Position numbers and translations under genes: made by a program
Source of the DNA: Cladobotryum mycophilum
Taxonomy: Eukaryota; Ascomycota; Sordariomycetes; Hypocreales; Hypocreaceae
Length of the DNA stretch: 64,000 nucleotides
Reading direction: 5' to 3'
Assembly: GCA_036429605.1 (NCBI GenBank)
Contig: JAVFKD010000016.1
Span: 4,092,001-4,156,000, forward strand
Shown here: positions 1-12,900 of the stretch, in pieces
Layout: every line of letters begins with the position of its first letter
Position numbering within the stretch: position 1 is the first letter of the stretch
Notes under the pieces: model-generated
What the model was told of the DNA's origin: nothing
Database searches by the model: none
Seen by the model: only the letters and a program-made list of their open reading frames with translations

Positions 1-2790
1 AAAGGGGTCATGCCCTTGGCAAATCAATCCCTGACTTGAGCTTTGATGCTTATAGACAAGTCTATTTACAAGTATTATTACAATCTCGTATAGGAGACGA
101 GCATGGTCGGTGTAGGACTGAAGGTATTGTATTCGTACAATATGTAAAAAGTCCTTCTGGTGCTTTGACAAACAATCCCTATTTTCTAAATTTGCATGCA
201 TGATTGCCCAGAGAAATGTCTTATTGTCCCTCATACCAGCGATACCAACCAAGGCTGCTGAATCGCGTCCATGTTGTCTTTTTTTGTTCATTTTTATTTG
301 TTCATTTTTAGCAACCTCCAGGGTATCCCAGGTTCACTATAGTCTTCAGCTATACCCCCTGGCTACCTTGTGCTTGTCCTCGTGGTCACAACGTTTTCCA
401 ATTCTATAAACAATCTGACTGAATATAGAATTTTGATGGATGATGATGATGCCATAGATGGATGGGTGAAGCCAAGCATCAACAATAATAGCAACTTTTC
501 CACGTTCCAACTCGTCTCTACTGGTGCTTGAGTGCAGTCATTGGCCATCGGGAGGAGAAGGCTGTCGTGTTCATGTCAGACGAAATTGCACTACAAACGA
601 GGATCGTCGACCCTAGCAGTACAGCGCAGGTATAGAGTACTAGTATATGAATGACGATTCGATGGCCTTGTTTCGGCACTCTCTGTTTTTTGTTTCGCCG
701 GGCCCTGCATCCGAGGCTACTTGTATTAAGGCTGCTTCCTATGGAGTACGATTTTATTTGCCCCCGTATTCTAATCACGAGCCCAAAATGCAGTCCGTTT
801 TTATTTTGGATGCAAGATGAATGAGAGACACCTAGACTTTCTTGCGAACCGTCGCATGTTGGATGGCGATTATAGGGGTTGTTGGGTGTAACGCTGGCTG
901 GAGTGTTGGCCACCATGGGAGTTACAGGTTAGCAAATGGGGCTTGTTTCAAGGTTCGAAACGAGTCTTGTAACAAAGGCGAAAGCTTCTCTCCCTCTCTG
1001 ACGCCCTTCTCTCGACTAGGTAGATGATGATGTAACCATAATTGGTTACTTGCCGCCGTGCATCTCTCCATCTCATTAGTCGTAGCCGCGTCTGACTGAC
1101 TCCAAGATGCAAAACTTGGGATGGATTAAACTTGGCGAGGCAGACTCCCATTCTTGCTTAAGTCTTGTATCAACTAAAGGGTGGCAAGGCAATGCTGACC
1201 AGCTTCGGCGGGGGCTGAACTCCGCAAAGCGCGGCTAAGACTGTGGCGGTGTCGCGTCTGATCGGCTCCTTAAGCGCCAAGCACCTGCACCTGTACCCAG
1301 TATCCCATGATGCCCCTCCACCATCATCATCATCCATCCAAGCTACCCTTGGGTTCTGACATGGTTCCCCTCACACAAGCCGATTTCACTGCATGGCCAT
1401 CATCTTCCATGCCGCAACATTAAAGATATTTTTGCTCTATCATCTCGGCTGAGATCACTACTCTAGAGGCTATGCAACAATCTAATCTAATCTATCATGT
1501 CATGGCCATCAGTGTCACGCATATTGCTTTCCGGGGATTCACGGCTGCCACGGCCTTCTCCAGCGGATGATGCTCGCTGCCCCAGTCCCAGCACTAGAAC
1601 ATGAACTTGGACACACACACACACTCTCTCCCCCTCACTCTTCACGAACGAAACAAAACGAAACGAACTCGGCTCCGGCGTCTATTCAACCAAACAAATC
1701 ATCATGGCTTTCTTTAGACACGTTTGCCTCTTCCACCACCTCCTCAAGTTTCATTGACTAGCCACTGGGGCTGAAGGAAGCTGACCTCAAACTTTCCCAT
1801 CCCTTGGCCCTGTAAGTGGATTCTGGGGGCCAGCCAAAAAAAACAATCGGGACTCATCAGCTTGTCATTGTTTGATCATCGCCCGTGTTCAGATGCCCTA
1901 TTCCTCAAGCGAACTCGGCATCTCTATTCCGCTGGCCCCCCTTGTGCAGAAAAAAAATAGTTTCTCGTCTCATCGACTTTTGGGTCATCCCTTCGCATCG
2001 ACCGGACTTTTGATCCCCATGCTGCACGCGATGGATTAGCCCACAGCCAAGATCTGCGGCAAGTCTCTTAGCTGCTTGAGTAGGGCCCAGTCTTTCTGTA
2101 CATGGGTTCAACTAGAACGAATATTGTCACCTTCTTTGTCGCTTGTTTACAAGCCACCACAAACCGTCTGATATGCTTCTAAAACTGGCAACACATCGTG
2201 GCACCAGGGGTAAAGGAGGGCCCCACACATACCGGTTCATCCCCTCCCCCCACCGGAGCCCCGGTCGGGATATCCTTTGCCGGTGACACTACTAGCCTTA
2301 TGGCCCTCCCGCTGGTCAATCAAGTCAGTCGAGCCCTCAAAATGGCCACTTTAGGAAGGGTTTGGGATCTGGTTTTAGCCACTGAATCTCCTCTTTGGGA
2401 TACCAATTCAGAGAGCCGGAGTCATCGAGGGTGCGGTTACAAAAAGGATTTCTCCTTCTCCATCACAGTATCTATCCACCAGTACTCGATCCTTCTATAT
2501 CTTGCAATAGCCGATTCATACTCACTGTGGATAATAAGGAGAAGCAAGAAACACGAAAACAAAAAAAACGGCTCCTGCTTTGTTGTTTCGTATCTTCTTG
2601 TCGCCGTATTCCATTACAAGGCTACGGGGCCTCAGGAGTCATCTCGTCGCCTCGGTTGATACCTCTTTGACTCTATCGGACTCACCCCGACTCGTATCTG
2701 CCCACAGACGACGGTCAGTCCAGTCCTTCATTTATTTCTGTGGCGAAGGTTCTTTTGTGTACCGTTGGTGATGGGGGCGAAGAAGGCCTT
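1..2790. other. Intergenic region with no supported gene
   Basis: I see no convincing coding sequence in this stretch on either strand. Open frames are short, low in conserved motifs and interrupted. It holds CT-rich and CATC-rich tracts and a short CA microsatellite, and it probably includes the upstream region of the gene that starts at 2948. Confidence 0.5.
1611..1624. repeat. (AC)7 microsatellite
   Basis: Seven uninterrupted AC dinucleotides, followed directly by a CT-rich tract. It is a simple repeat in non-coding DNA with no sign of function. Confidence 0.8.
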
Positions 2791-2798
2791 GAAAAGAG

Positions 2799-2805
2799 TA
2801 TATAT
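2799..2805 (+). promoter_or_regulatory. TATA-like box upstream of the 2948 gene
   Basis: TATATAT lies about 145 bases before the ATG at 2948, followed by a CAA-rich leader (2868-2890) typical of fungal 5' untranslated regions. Assignment is by position and sequence only. Confidence 0.4.
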
Positions 2806-2947
2806 GTCTGAGGGTTTGGGCCATTCGAGCTTCAGAGGACTCTACAAGCTCAAGTCAAACAACAATCGCAGACAACAACAACAACAACCCTTCAAAGTAA
2901 CCAAAGCAAATCGAAGACTTCCTCCCTTTCAACCACCTCTGCCCATC

Positions 2948-3568
2948 ATGCCTTCATCTCGCAGCAGCAGAAGCGTCAGCTCCAAGTCCTCCAGCAGCAG
3001 CAGCAGGACTGACAAGCCTCGAGTTAGTAACAATCTCCAATAAAGATCTTGAACTTTGACAACTAACATTCCATCACCACAGGGATCCGTCCAAGACCTC
3101 ATTGACACTCTTACAACCCACCGTGTCAACACCCTGACCGACCTCTGCCGCATCGAGCGCATCGCCGCCTCATGCGACAACGAAGACGACGCCCGAGCCT
3201 TCCAGCAGCCTATGACCTCTGCCTGGGTCCACTACGTCAGCAGCAACTCCCTCCTCACCGAGCTGCGCGGCTTCACCCGCAACTTCCCCTTTAGCAGCGA
3301 CATCCTCGACGAGGCCCACCGCCGCGTGCGGTGCGACCCGGGGAGCAACCGCAGCTGGAACCTCGCCTGGCTCTGCCTCACCCGCATGCGCGACGATGGG
3401 CTCGTCGTCATGTACGCCGCCGTCGAGGCGGCCAAGCCGGAGATGTGGGGCGGCAAGATGCCCACCGGCGAGGAAATGGGCAAGCTGGCCCAGTGCTTCG
3501 AAAAGGAGTGGACGCAGGCCATTGAGACCATGTTGAGACACTGGACCAGCCCTCCGACTTGGTACTAA
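2948..3568 (+). CDS. Hypothetical protein, Ser/Arg-rich N-terminus, two exons
   Basis: Exons 2948-3022 and 3083-3568 flank a 60-nt GT..AG intron with a CTAAC branch site at 3062-3066, giving 186 residues. I do not recognise the family. The first 25 residues are almost entirely Ser, Arg and Lys, so this part is probably disordered. The remainder is a compact, mostly helical-looking domain with conserved-looking Trp residues and a C-terminal WTSPPTWY. The splice is phase 0 and the GC-rich third codon positions of exon 2 support real coding. No signal peptide or membrane segment is visible. The ATG at 2948 is preferred because it follows a TATA-like box and CAA-rich leader; an in-frame ATG at 2765 lies upstream of the TATA-like box. 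Function is unknown. Confidence 0.7.
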
Positions 3569-4137
3569 GACACCTTCATGTGTTGATTGTATTGTGCTTT
3601 GATTGGTATGTGCTGATATGAACTGGGAAATACTATGACGGGAATGCTTGTATGATGGAATGATGGCATGTTTTTCTTTCTTTCACGGCCGGGAACATCA
3701 AAAATGGAGGCATGGATAGGGCATTTAGAGTACACACTGCATTGGAGGCGTTGTGTAGAGGTATCTTTCCTTTGTCATTAGACTACCTCTTCACTGTCGT
3801 TTATTAGATAAATTTGTTTTTGTAGATTAGATTTCTTTCTTTCTTTTTTTTTCAGTTTTCTTAGATATAGAATATCACTGACTTTCTTCATACATGGAAT
3901 AACCCCTCAATGTGATCCAACATTGTATGAATTCAACGACATTGCGGTATCTAAAACTGTATATATACGCTCATCGCTTTATACCAAAAATCAAAAGGGA
4001 TATACCACTTTTTACTCCAAACCCCAGGACCCAAACGCCATTTGTCCTGTCCTATATGCCTAACCCCTCCAAATGTGCTCGTGTATTCCACTGTATTATT
4101 ACCCACCCTTGAACTTGCATCATCCATTACCAATAGC
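3569..4137. other. Convergent intergenic region
   Basis: This is 3' flanking sequence between the plus-strand gene ending at 3568 and the minus-strand transporter ending at 4138. It is AT-rich with T-rich tracts around 3820-3860 that fit 3' untranslated or polyadenylation sequence. I see no gene in it. Confidence 0.6.
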
Positions 4138-6008
4138 TCATGCCTGCTGTTGCTCCTCATCCGCATTAACTTCATTAACATGATCATAATCATCGCTCTC
4201 CAATCCATTGCCGTGAATAAACATGGTGCCGACCCAACCTAGGACAGCTAAACCGCCAAACAGAGTCCAAGAAAAGGCCTCGCCTTTGTGAAAGCCCTTG
4301 GCCAGGGTGAAGAGGGCGCCAGACAAGAAGGGACCAAAGGATCGACCTGCGGCGGAGAGTGTTTGAGCGAGGCCGTTGAGGGTGCCTAAACTGGCGTTTG
4401 AGGGGGCAGAGTTTGTGATCTAAAATGCGTTAGTAACAGTCGTAAATGGGTTTATGGATAAGAGTAAACGTACCAGGAGCATGACGCTTGATAGACCACC
4501 CACCGCGCAAATGTTCTTGATAATCAGCACAAAGCCCAACTCCATGTAAAGCCACCATTTGCCCGTAAACATGCCAAATAGAGGCTTATCAGTAACGTAT
4601 CCAACCCACGGAATCAACACCATGGCGACTGCGAGGCCAAGCAGGGAGTAACGGTACATGCCCAAATTGCCCGATCGCGCTTTCAGACGTTGAAAAATGA
4701 TGCCCTGGAAGAAAATGGTTGCCGTGCCGGAGAGACTGAGCGTGACGCCGATTTGGTCAGGGGAAAGCTCGCGACCCTCTGGAGCTGGCGCAGCAGCAAA
4801 AATGGGATACAGACTGTTGAAGCTGACGTTGGCGAGCTGGAAGATGAGGTAAGTGATGAGCAAAATGATGGTGGTGCGATTGAGAATTTCGCGCCAAATC
4901 TTGGTCTGTTTATCGAGTTCCTCTCCAAGATCTTCCAGGGGCTCTCGTCATCGTCGTTTTCAGAGGCGGTATCTGATCCGGGGGAAGCTAGCAGCGGCTG
5001 TGTTTGACCAGCAGATTGAGGTCGTGGCCATCGAGAACTCCATGAACGGTTGAGCTGTGGGGCGCGGCGGCCAAAGATTCTGGTGACCCAGGTAAAGATG
5101 CGCAAAATCTTGCCGATAATGACAAAAAGCTTCTTTACCCAGTTTGGGATATCTGGGGCGGGTTCGTCCTGGTCCAACGTCTCTTCAAACCAGATGGCAA
5201 CGACAATGACACTGGCGCCCAGCAACACGACGGCTAGCAAGTTGGGCCCTAGGTAGGAGAAGCGGTTGCTTAGAGTGCCTGCTAGAATACCGCCAGCAGC
5301 TGGGCCCGTAATACCGCCCAAGGAATAGACAATAGGCAGGTAGGTGAAGACTTTGCTCTGATTCGATCGGTCCGTCATCTCGCCCAGGACAGTCGGTACC
5401 GTAGCCGCATTACCGTTCAAAAGACCCATGAGTGCGTGAACCAGAACGACCTGCCAATACCGCTTGCAGAACCCAAAGACGAGAAAGCAGCACATGAGAC
5501 AAAAGGTTCCTGCTAGAAGAACCGGTTTCCTGCCAATAACATCTGAAGCGTAGCCCCAGAGAAAGTTGCTGGAAAGCTGGGCTAGAGCAAATGCGCTCGC
5601 CAACAGGCCAACGTAGAACCCAGCATCTTCTTCAGGAATACCGGGTAGATTCCCCACCATTTCTGGCAAATATGGCCCAATCGAGTTGAGGGCAGTCTGT
5701 TCGGCTAGGGAGAGGAACGCAAGCAATAGAAGCTGGCGCTTTGGCAAAGCGGTGGGGTCTTGCTCGCCCTCGGCTTCGGACGAGTCCTCATCGTCGGACT
5801 CAATCGGCTCAGGAAAGGCTATTGAGCCGGGGGAACGTTCGACGGGTGTTTTAGGCGGGACGGTAGGAAAGGTCTGGTATCGGTGAGTCGAGCCGCGACG
5901 CGACGACGTAAGTATGGTCGGGATGGGTGCGCTGGCGTGGAGCGATCCTGAGGAGGATGTTCGTGACCGTCCTCCAGGCGGAGGTCTCGAGTTGCCGGAT
6001 TGCGTCAT
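4138..6008 (-). CDS. Major facilitator superfamily transporter (DHA1 type), with apparent 1-nt deletion
   Basis: Exons 6008-4474 and 4419-4138 flank a 54-nt intron (GTACGT..TTTTAG, branch ACTAAC). A 12-TM MFS permease is expected, with a disordered Ser/Pro-rich cytoplasmic N-terminus. The MFS signature GYASDVIGRKPVLLAG lies after TM2, and the second half has TNSAP..SLGTLNGLAQTLSAAGRSFGP, typical of fungal Zif1/YCR023c-like DHA1 carriers. Its substrate cannot be told. The frame breaks in the acidic central loop at 4942-4946: the upstream frame runs DDDES and then into nonsense, while the frame shifted by one base continues PLEDLGEELDKQTKIW into TM7. One added base (GAGAG read as GAGGAG) restores a single protein of about 605 residues, so I suspect a sequencing deletion rather than a dead gene. 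An alternative in-frame ATG lies at 6029. Confidence 0.85.
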
Positions 6009-7784
6009 GTTGAGACGCAAGGAATACAATCGATCGATGGTTGGTACGGCGTAGGTACTATGCTATTGGCTTTCCTAGGGTTCAAGTTGAAGCTGACAAG
6101 ACAATGTTGGAGGAGGGGTCGTCGTCGGTTGTCAGTGGGTAGGTGTATGGACCAGAAACTGTGCGACAATCTGCCGCGATAAGATCATTTCCGACAATGA
6201 GACAAATTGAATCAAATCCAGCGGTGAATTGTGAAGGCTTGTGAGCAAAGCAATGCGCTGCGACGACGCGCAAGACAACGGTGAGGTGTTGGTAGAGGAG
6301 GAGGATGTATGCGATGGGTAAGGGAAGAAGAGGAAGGGGAGGGAAGTCGAGGCTTCATCAAAGAAAAGAGAACAGGCGGCGGGAAGTTGAAAGCCTTTTT
6401 TTTTTTTTTTGGTTGGTGCTGTTGCTCGCTGTGTGATGCCATCCCGTTAATCGTCTAGTGTTGGTGGGGAACTAAGACAAAGGTGGTTACAGTGACTCCA
6501 GTGCGTTCCAGGCACTAAAACAAGCACTAAAGCAGCGGCAATTTTAGTGGACGTGACCCTCTGTGAGTGCGCGTGAGAGGGGCTGGAAAGGGCCTGGAGG
6601 GGTCCCTAAATCTGGGCTCTAGGCCAGGTGACGCATGATCCATTGGTGCTCCCAACCAACATCGAGACAAAGAAAAAGAAAAGTCTTGATCTTTTCTTCC
6701 GTCAAGTCCGTCTTGAGTGCTATTGGATGGCGATGGGCGGTGTCAACCAACAGAGATGTATGGAGTAGTAATGCGGTATCTATACGAATACGAAGGAAAT
6801 ACGATACTAGACACTCAACTCATGGAGATGGAGGAGACTACTAGTCTACTCCTCTACCTCTATCGATTGGCCTCGCTCGGTACGGTCCGACAGCAGATCT
6901 GGAGGCACAGGCGTTGGACATGAACGTTATCAGTTATCAGTCTTGTGCCTGAGCCGAACACCCACTTGGTTGACTTATCAAACGCCATCGGCAGTCCTTT
7001 AACAACTCTAACGACACTGTTGACAAACGGTTATCTAGGTCCCATGCTTTGCGCCACTGCCGTGTGACTGCCGCCGCTTCGTTGGCAAGTCTGAAGATAT
7101 CTATCCATGAGGCCCTCCTTCTATTGCTATCGATCATCTTGATCAAGTCGCTTGTTTCATTGTTGCGGACTGTGACTGTGACTCTGGCTGTGACTGTAGC
7201 AGTGCATGGCGAATGCAACCCTGTCAGCTGCATGTCAAGACCTGCATTCTGATCTGATGGAGGTTTTGCGCCAAGGTCATCCCACGATGATGATTTATGA
7301 ACTAATAATATTGATATACTACCTACTTAGGTATCTAGTACCTATCTAATGTATTTCTCCGTGTATAGGTTAACCTTGATAGTCGTAGTAGTAGTAGTAC
7401 TAGATGCCAAGTCGATATCTGCCGAGGCATTCGTAGAGTGCCTTGAGCAAAGCACAGCTGCAGCTACAATCCTTCTACTATTGCTTCCAACTACACAGCT
7501 ACCATCTCCACATCTTCTTTTACTGTTGATAGAAACAATAAAACCACTACATATCTGGACAATCAAAGACTCAAAGCAATAAAAAGGCCAACGCAAATGA
7601 ATGCCTTAGGCATCTTAGTTCGTGGCTAGTGATTCTAGTGGCTTGTTCTCAAAACGCACCAACAAAGAAGTGAATATGGAAACTACCTCCCTCCCTCCCT
7701 GCTTTCCTTCCGTCAGTTGGCTGGGTTACTTGATAATCCGATCCGAGTTGATAAACGACTACATACGGTAGTACCCAAGTATTC
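6009..7784. other. Intergenic region between two minus-strand genes
   Basis: It holds the upstream region of the MFS gene and the 3' flank of the pseudokinase gene. A T14 run sits at 6397-6410. CTA/GTA-rich simple tracts occur around 7380-7520. I see no gene with a recognisable domain on either strand. Confidence 0.55.
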
Positions 7785-9466
7785 TTACAACACTATTTCA
7801 TTCATCTTAAACAAAATCTTCTCTATGAATCGGACTCCCACCAATATGCCGTCTTCATCTCGCATCTCCTCTTCGTCTCCAAAGTCTTCGTTGCCCTCGT
7901 CGAGGCACGTCAAGCAGGTGACTACGATTGAGGTGTATTTGTCGCCCATTCTCGATGGCAACCTCGACCTTGCCAACTCAACCAAGTGATCCTTGATCTT
8001 GGAAGACGGCTCTGCCGCTTCCCTTCCTTGAAACTCAAAATCTTGGAGAGAAAGTCCAAGGCTATCCAAAGGCAACTTATTGTCGTCTTCTGCATCCGAG
8101 CCTCCATCTTCTTGGTATCGTACAAGGCTTTCCCAGAGGCCTAGCTCCAGCAGGCACACCCCCAAGCTGTACACGTCGTGCTGCATGATGTAGTCATTAT
8201 GCGCAAACAGACCCTGCCGCGACGGATGACGGTACAGGTTTCGATCCCATGCCTCGTCGCCGCTTCTCAATGTCTGAAAGTTGACGCTACGGAAGGAATC
8301 AAAACCCAAGAGATAGGCTGACCCCAAAACGAACGGGGCCATGTCGTTCTCTTCTGGGAATACGAGCACTGTTTCCGGACGAATATTCTTGTGAACAAAG
8401 CCGCATGTGTGCACATAGCTGACAGCGCTGGCCAACTGCCGTGCTACACTCAAGACCGTGGTCAAACTAAACCCGGAGCTATGCAGAAGATGATTCCGTA
8501 GAGCCACGGGCTTCGGCATCTCTTCCTTCATGCTGAAGATTAAGTTAATTGAGGCGAGCTGTCCAGTCTCTGGGTCCTTCCTCTTGACGAGCCCGGAGCA
8601 GGAGAGAAGTCCAAACGTGCCTGGGTCTATCCGAGCGAGCTTCTTGGCAAGAGATTCTGCATCAGCTCTGACTCTGGAGATGTCGATGGTCTGGTCGCAG
8701 ACAATCGTATCTACGGCATACATCCGCGCTTTCTTGGGAGCGGCGCGGGGGATTAAGCGAGTACCCGAGTATTTGACTTGGGTTGCATTCTCCCAAGCCA
8801 AACCATCCTCTGGTAGAGTTATGTGTATCTTGCCGCTGGCCTCGTTGCCCTTCTTGATACCCAGGGTGCCTCGGAATCTCTGTGCTGGAACGAGAGTGAA
8901 GTCATCATCCGGTGTCTCCGTGCCTGGGGAGCCTAGGTTGACGTCCCTAGAGAGACGTGACGGTGTCGATAATTCCGTGTCGATAATCTCATCCCCGATA
9001 CGAAGAATCAGGTACCATGTCGGATCAAAGACACGCTGCCACTTCTCAAGCTGTGAGATGGTCTCGTCCATTGCTTCTCGGACGAAGATAAATTTCCATC
9101 TATTGACGCCGGAATTCGAGCCTTTCCCCAATACAGACTCAATCTTGGTGTTTGCCATCCTCAACTTACTCTGGAGCATTTCGAAAACCTCCAGGTGAAT
9201 CCTGCAATGCTCCTCTCCCAGGGAATTGGCCACCCGTTTTACGAACTCGATTTGGATTGTCGTACGGCTCCAAATGGCCTTCACGAGGACAATTTTATCT
9301 CCAACCTGTGCATTGGCGTCCCGAAAATCTTGGTATGCCTTTAAAAGCGTCTTTCCGCTCCTTTTGTTTTGTTAACATGGGTTTGCGTTATTGCATATTT
9401 GTCCACATACTGGAGACATATATTGGCCGCAGCGATTGCTGACAAGGCGATGTCCGTCGACGGCAT
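7785..9466 (-). CDS. HeLo/SesA-like N-terminal domain fused to a degenerate protein kinase (pseudokinase)
   Basis: Exon 1 is 9466-9411 and exon 2 is 9360-7785. They flank a 50-nt intron with a canonical GTATGT donor, giving 543 residues. The first ~100 residues begin with an Ala-rich helix (IALSAIAAANICL) and amphipathic helices ending near Trp/Gln-rich segments, like the HeLo/SesA-type death-fold domains that precede kinases or NTPases in fungal incompatibility-type proteins; this match is tentative. Residues ~235-480 have a kinase-fold outline but lack the catalytic residues: the HRDxxxxN loop reads HKNIRPETV (342 onward, Asp replaced by Asn), DFG is replaced by GFD-type sequence near 371, and no glycine loop or VAIK lysine is seen. 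It is therefore predicted to be a pseudokinase that binds or signals rather than phosphorylates. The C-terminus is acidic. The gene is divergent from the kinase-RING gene at 9965. Confidence 0.8.
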
Positions 9467-9964
9467 TTTGACTTATGGTATTCAGATTGCTCCTTGCTCG
9501 GCTAGTCGGAATGCTTCCATTCGTATAAGGCGATGAGCACTCTTCGTGACCGGAACGCAAACCCAAATGCTAAACAAGACACCCCGCCCGCCTCGCAAAA
9601 CGTTCAGGAATACTATGATACAATAATTGGAGGATACTCTGCCCATGCATGCTGCAGTGCCTGAGGCGGTGCTAGTGGCACAGCCGCATGCATCTTGGTG
9701 GGCTGGAGATAGATTGGCCCAATCTTTTTCTATGACAATCCTTTGCATCCCGGCTTACAAGCTGCAACCTACCTTTCAGATCTCTTCAAAAACCAGCCGA
9801 CACTGAGTATACGCATGCCTTGTCGATGCGCTTGCCTTGGAATGTAACGCCTCCTTTGCATCAACGAAACCGAAGCCATTTTCTCCGATCTCGACATTTC
9901 AACGCCCATGTCATGCGGCTGACTCCCCCGCTTCCACGAGCGGCGCATGTACATGTAGGGCCCA
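9467..9964. promoter_or_regulatory. Shared bidirectional promoter region of the kinase pair
   Basis: This 498-bp gap separates the ATG of the pseudokinase (9466, minus) from the ATG of the kinase-RING gene (9965, plus), so both upstream regions must lie here. In the frame of the plus-strand gene a TAG at 9956-9958 comes just before its ATG, which fixes that start. No clear TATA box is seen. Co-regulation is an inference from the arrangement. Confidence 0.5.
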
Positions 9965-12900
9965 ATGCCACCCTTCCCCGAAAATAGGTTCTCCGACCTT
10001 GTGCGCGACTCCAAGATCGAAACCGAAGTTCATGATGCTTGCATCCAGCACACCTTTTACGAAAGTGGTTTATCAGCACGGAAGCGACTTATAAGGAGAG
10101 AGGAACGATGGGCGCGCGAGTCGTGTCTGGGGCAGGGTGCATATGGTAGGGTCTACTTGGAGCGATGCGTCCACGGCACCGAACAAAAGTTGAGGGCCGT
10201 GAAGGAGGTCAAGAAGTTTGTTGTTCCTGGCCAAGACCTTGAATACTTAAGAGAGCTTGAGGCGATTATCAAATTTTCAAATCCGAGGGTAGGCGAGCAT
10301 TCTTGTGCAAGATCTGGTCTTGCAGCTCGTATTGACGTCTCGTTAATAGTATGCTCACTGTTTCGTACGATCATATGGATGGTTTGAGATTGGCGATTCG
10401 GTATTTATTGCCATGGAGTATCTGCGAATGGGCGATTTGCAGAGATATCTTACAAGGCCGCTGCCAGAGTCCGAAGCCAGACAGATTACAACCCAGGTCT
10501 TGGAGGGCTTGGGCTTTATGCATGAGAACGGCTTTGTTCACCGAGATGTGAAGCCTGGAGTAGGAGAATGCCCGCTGTCGCAGTTTTGAGATTTCAGAGC
10601 TAACCGCTGCGTTCTAGAATATTATGGTAGTAACCGCTGGGCCGGATTGGTTCGTCAAGATTGCCGACTTTGGCATCAGCAAGCGTCGACAACAAGATGT
10701 CACCAGCCTACGGACTCCGCAACGAGGTACTGTTGGATTTGCCGCTCCGGAATCACTTGGCTTCAGCCAAGAGAGTACTGCCACTTACACATATTCCGTG
10801 GATATGTGGTCCCTCGGCACCATGGTATACCGAATGCTTGCCAATACCCTCCCATTCCAAAACATCGGCGACATGTTTAAATATGTCAACGGCATGCTTT
10901 CATTCCCGTCGAGTCTTTTAGAAAAGCACAACGTCTCGGAGCAAGGACAGGATTTAATTGTCAAGCTTATGTCTCCTAATCCTCAGCATCGGCCAGCAGC
11001 GGCTTTAGCGATGGAGCATGATTGGGTGTCACTTCACCTCGATATTGCGGATGGAGGTTCCAAGTCAAGGGAGGCACCGGAAGATCCATTATCTGATGAT
11101 GAGACTCGACAAAAAGCTGGCAGCCTCCCAATCACAGAGGTGTTTGATGTCATGGCCGAGCCAACCTGGGCATCAGCAGCATCCAAGGCTTGGAGCGAGG
11201 TGTCTACAAATAGGATGACTTTTGCTATGGATAAGACTATCAGATCAAACAGAACATCCAATCATCCTCAACAGCCCTCCGTCAAAGATGCAGTGGATGA
11301 TGATTTGGGCCGCCAAAGAAGATCAACAATCACGGCGACTCTTTTTGAGGAAACAACCATTAAGCCGAGCCAAGTTGTCAATTATCAATCACCGTCCATC
11401 GAAGATGTCCAAGACGAGTCAGAAATTCGCAATCAGGAAGATTACTTGCCTGTTGACTGGTCGGTGCCTTTAGAACTCTCTACAGAAGACTGTTCTGGAA
11501 AAGATCCTTGTTCACCCTCTTCTGTGCCAGATATGTCAACAACAAAAGAGCGCTTACGGACACCTGCCCCAAAAATCTCTTCAAAACGACCCCAAGTCGT
11601 TACCTCTCGTCTCGAGAATGACTATAGCTCAGTCTCGGAAGTGTCTCTTAGCAGTAACGGATCTGATGATATCATCTCCCATGATTCAGATCCACCACTG
11701 AATAGTCATCCCAAAGAGCGGCCTAAATTTGGGGCATCCCCCTACGTCGAGAATTACTCAGATTTCGACGAGTTTAGATGGACGCCTCGTCAAGATCGCT
11801 CCATAAATGGACAGGCCAATGTTAAGACAAAGCCCTACATTGAAGAGTATTCGGATGACAGCATTCCAATCAAACGCTCTAAATCGGAAGGGAAAACTAA
11901 AATATCAAAACCCTACATTGAAGAGTATTCGGATGATATGCCAGGCAGTCGTCTTAAATCGGGAGGCAGCCAACATACAACGTACGGAAGCGAGGTTACA
12001 AATCAGTGGTCCGCTTCTGACACACCAGTCCCTTTGTATATAGATTCGGATTCAGCAACAGATGAGTATGTGCCCCTTTGAGTCCACAATCCTGAAGTCT
12101 GCTAACCTGCGGGAACTACTAGGTCTTCAGAATTTGTTAACTGTGACAGTTGTAACTGGAAATTTGATTTCTCAAGCGATCCGATAGAGCTCCTCACATG
12201 CGGGCACTACATGTGTTATAGGTGTCTTTTCCAGATATTAACTCTGTCATTGGTTTCACCAATGTACATGCCTCCCAGGTGCTGCAGCCATGAACTCGGC
12301 GTGATTGGCGTGGGCAATTTCAAAAGATTAAACTCTGGAACCGATTTCAAGAATATCTCGGATGCCTGGCATAGCCTCAAGAGACTCAAAAAGTTTAAAT
12401 GGAAATGTCCCAGAGGACACCCGCCACGCGACGGTTCACTCTTGGTGACCAATACCCAAACCGCAGTCTGGAAACAAGAGGTGAGTTGCTCGAAATGCGT
12501 CACAGAGACATTTCTTCCAATTACGAAGGATCTCGAGCATTCAAGCGACCCGTATTACAGATACAATGAATATTGTCTGTTTTGCAGCAAAATGCTCCTG
12601 GGGGAAGGGACATGTCGATGCAGGGCGGCCCAAGCCATTACCAACTTTATAGACAAGTTGAATGGTACAGATGTTTTTCAAGTCTTGACGCCAATGTCTA
12701 GCCAGATTAAGAATGTGATGCAGATAAGAACGAAAATGACAGAGAAAGAGCATATCGAGTACCAAACCTTGGACGAAATGGAACGCAAAGAGGAGTTGAA
12801 GTATCCCACGCTTCCAAAGGTAGTATCACGCCCACCACCATCACCAACACCAATACCACCACCACCACCACCAGAATGCTACGCATGTAGAGCTCCTATG

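Noticed and set aside
950..975. tRNA B-box-like GGTTCGAAAC
   Set aside because: No matching A box, acceptor stem or T-stem pairing around it.
12058..12081. Stop codon ending the kinase as a separate gene
   Set aside because: A canonical GTATGT donor at 12066, CTAAC branch and acceptor at 12121-12122 join it in frame to the RING-like part, so I read one gene.
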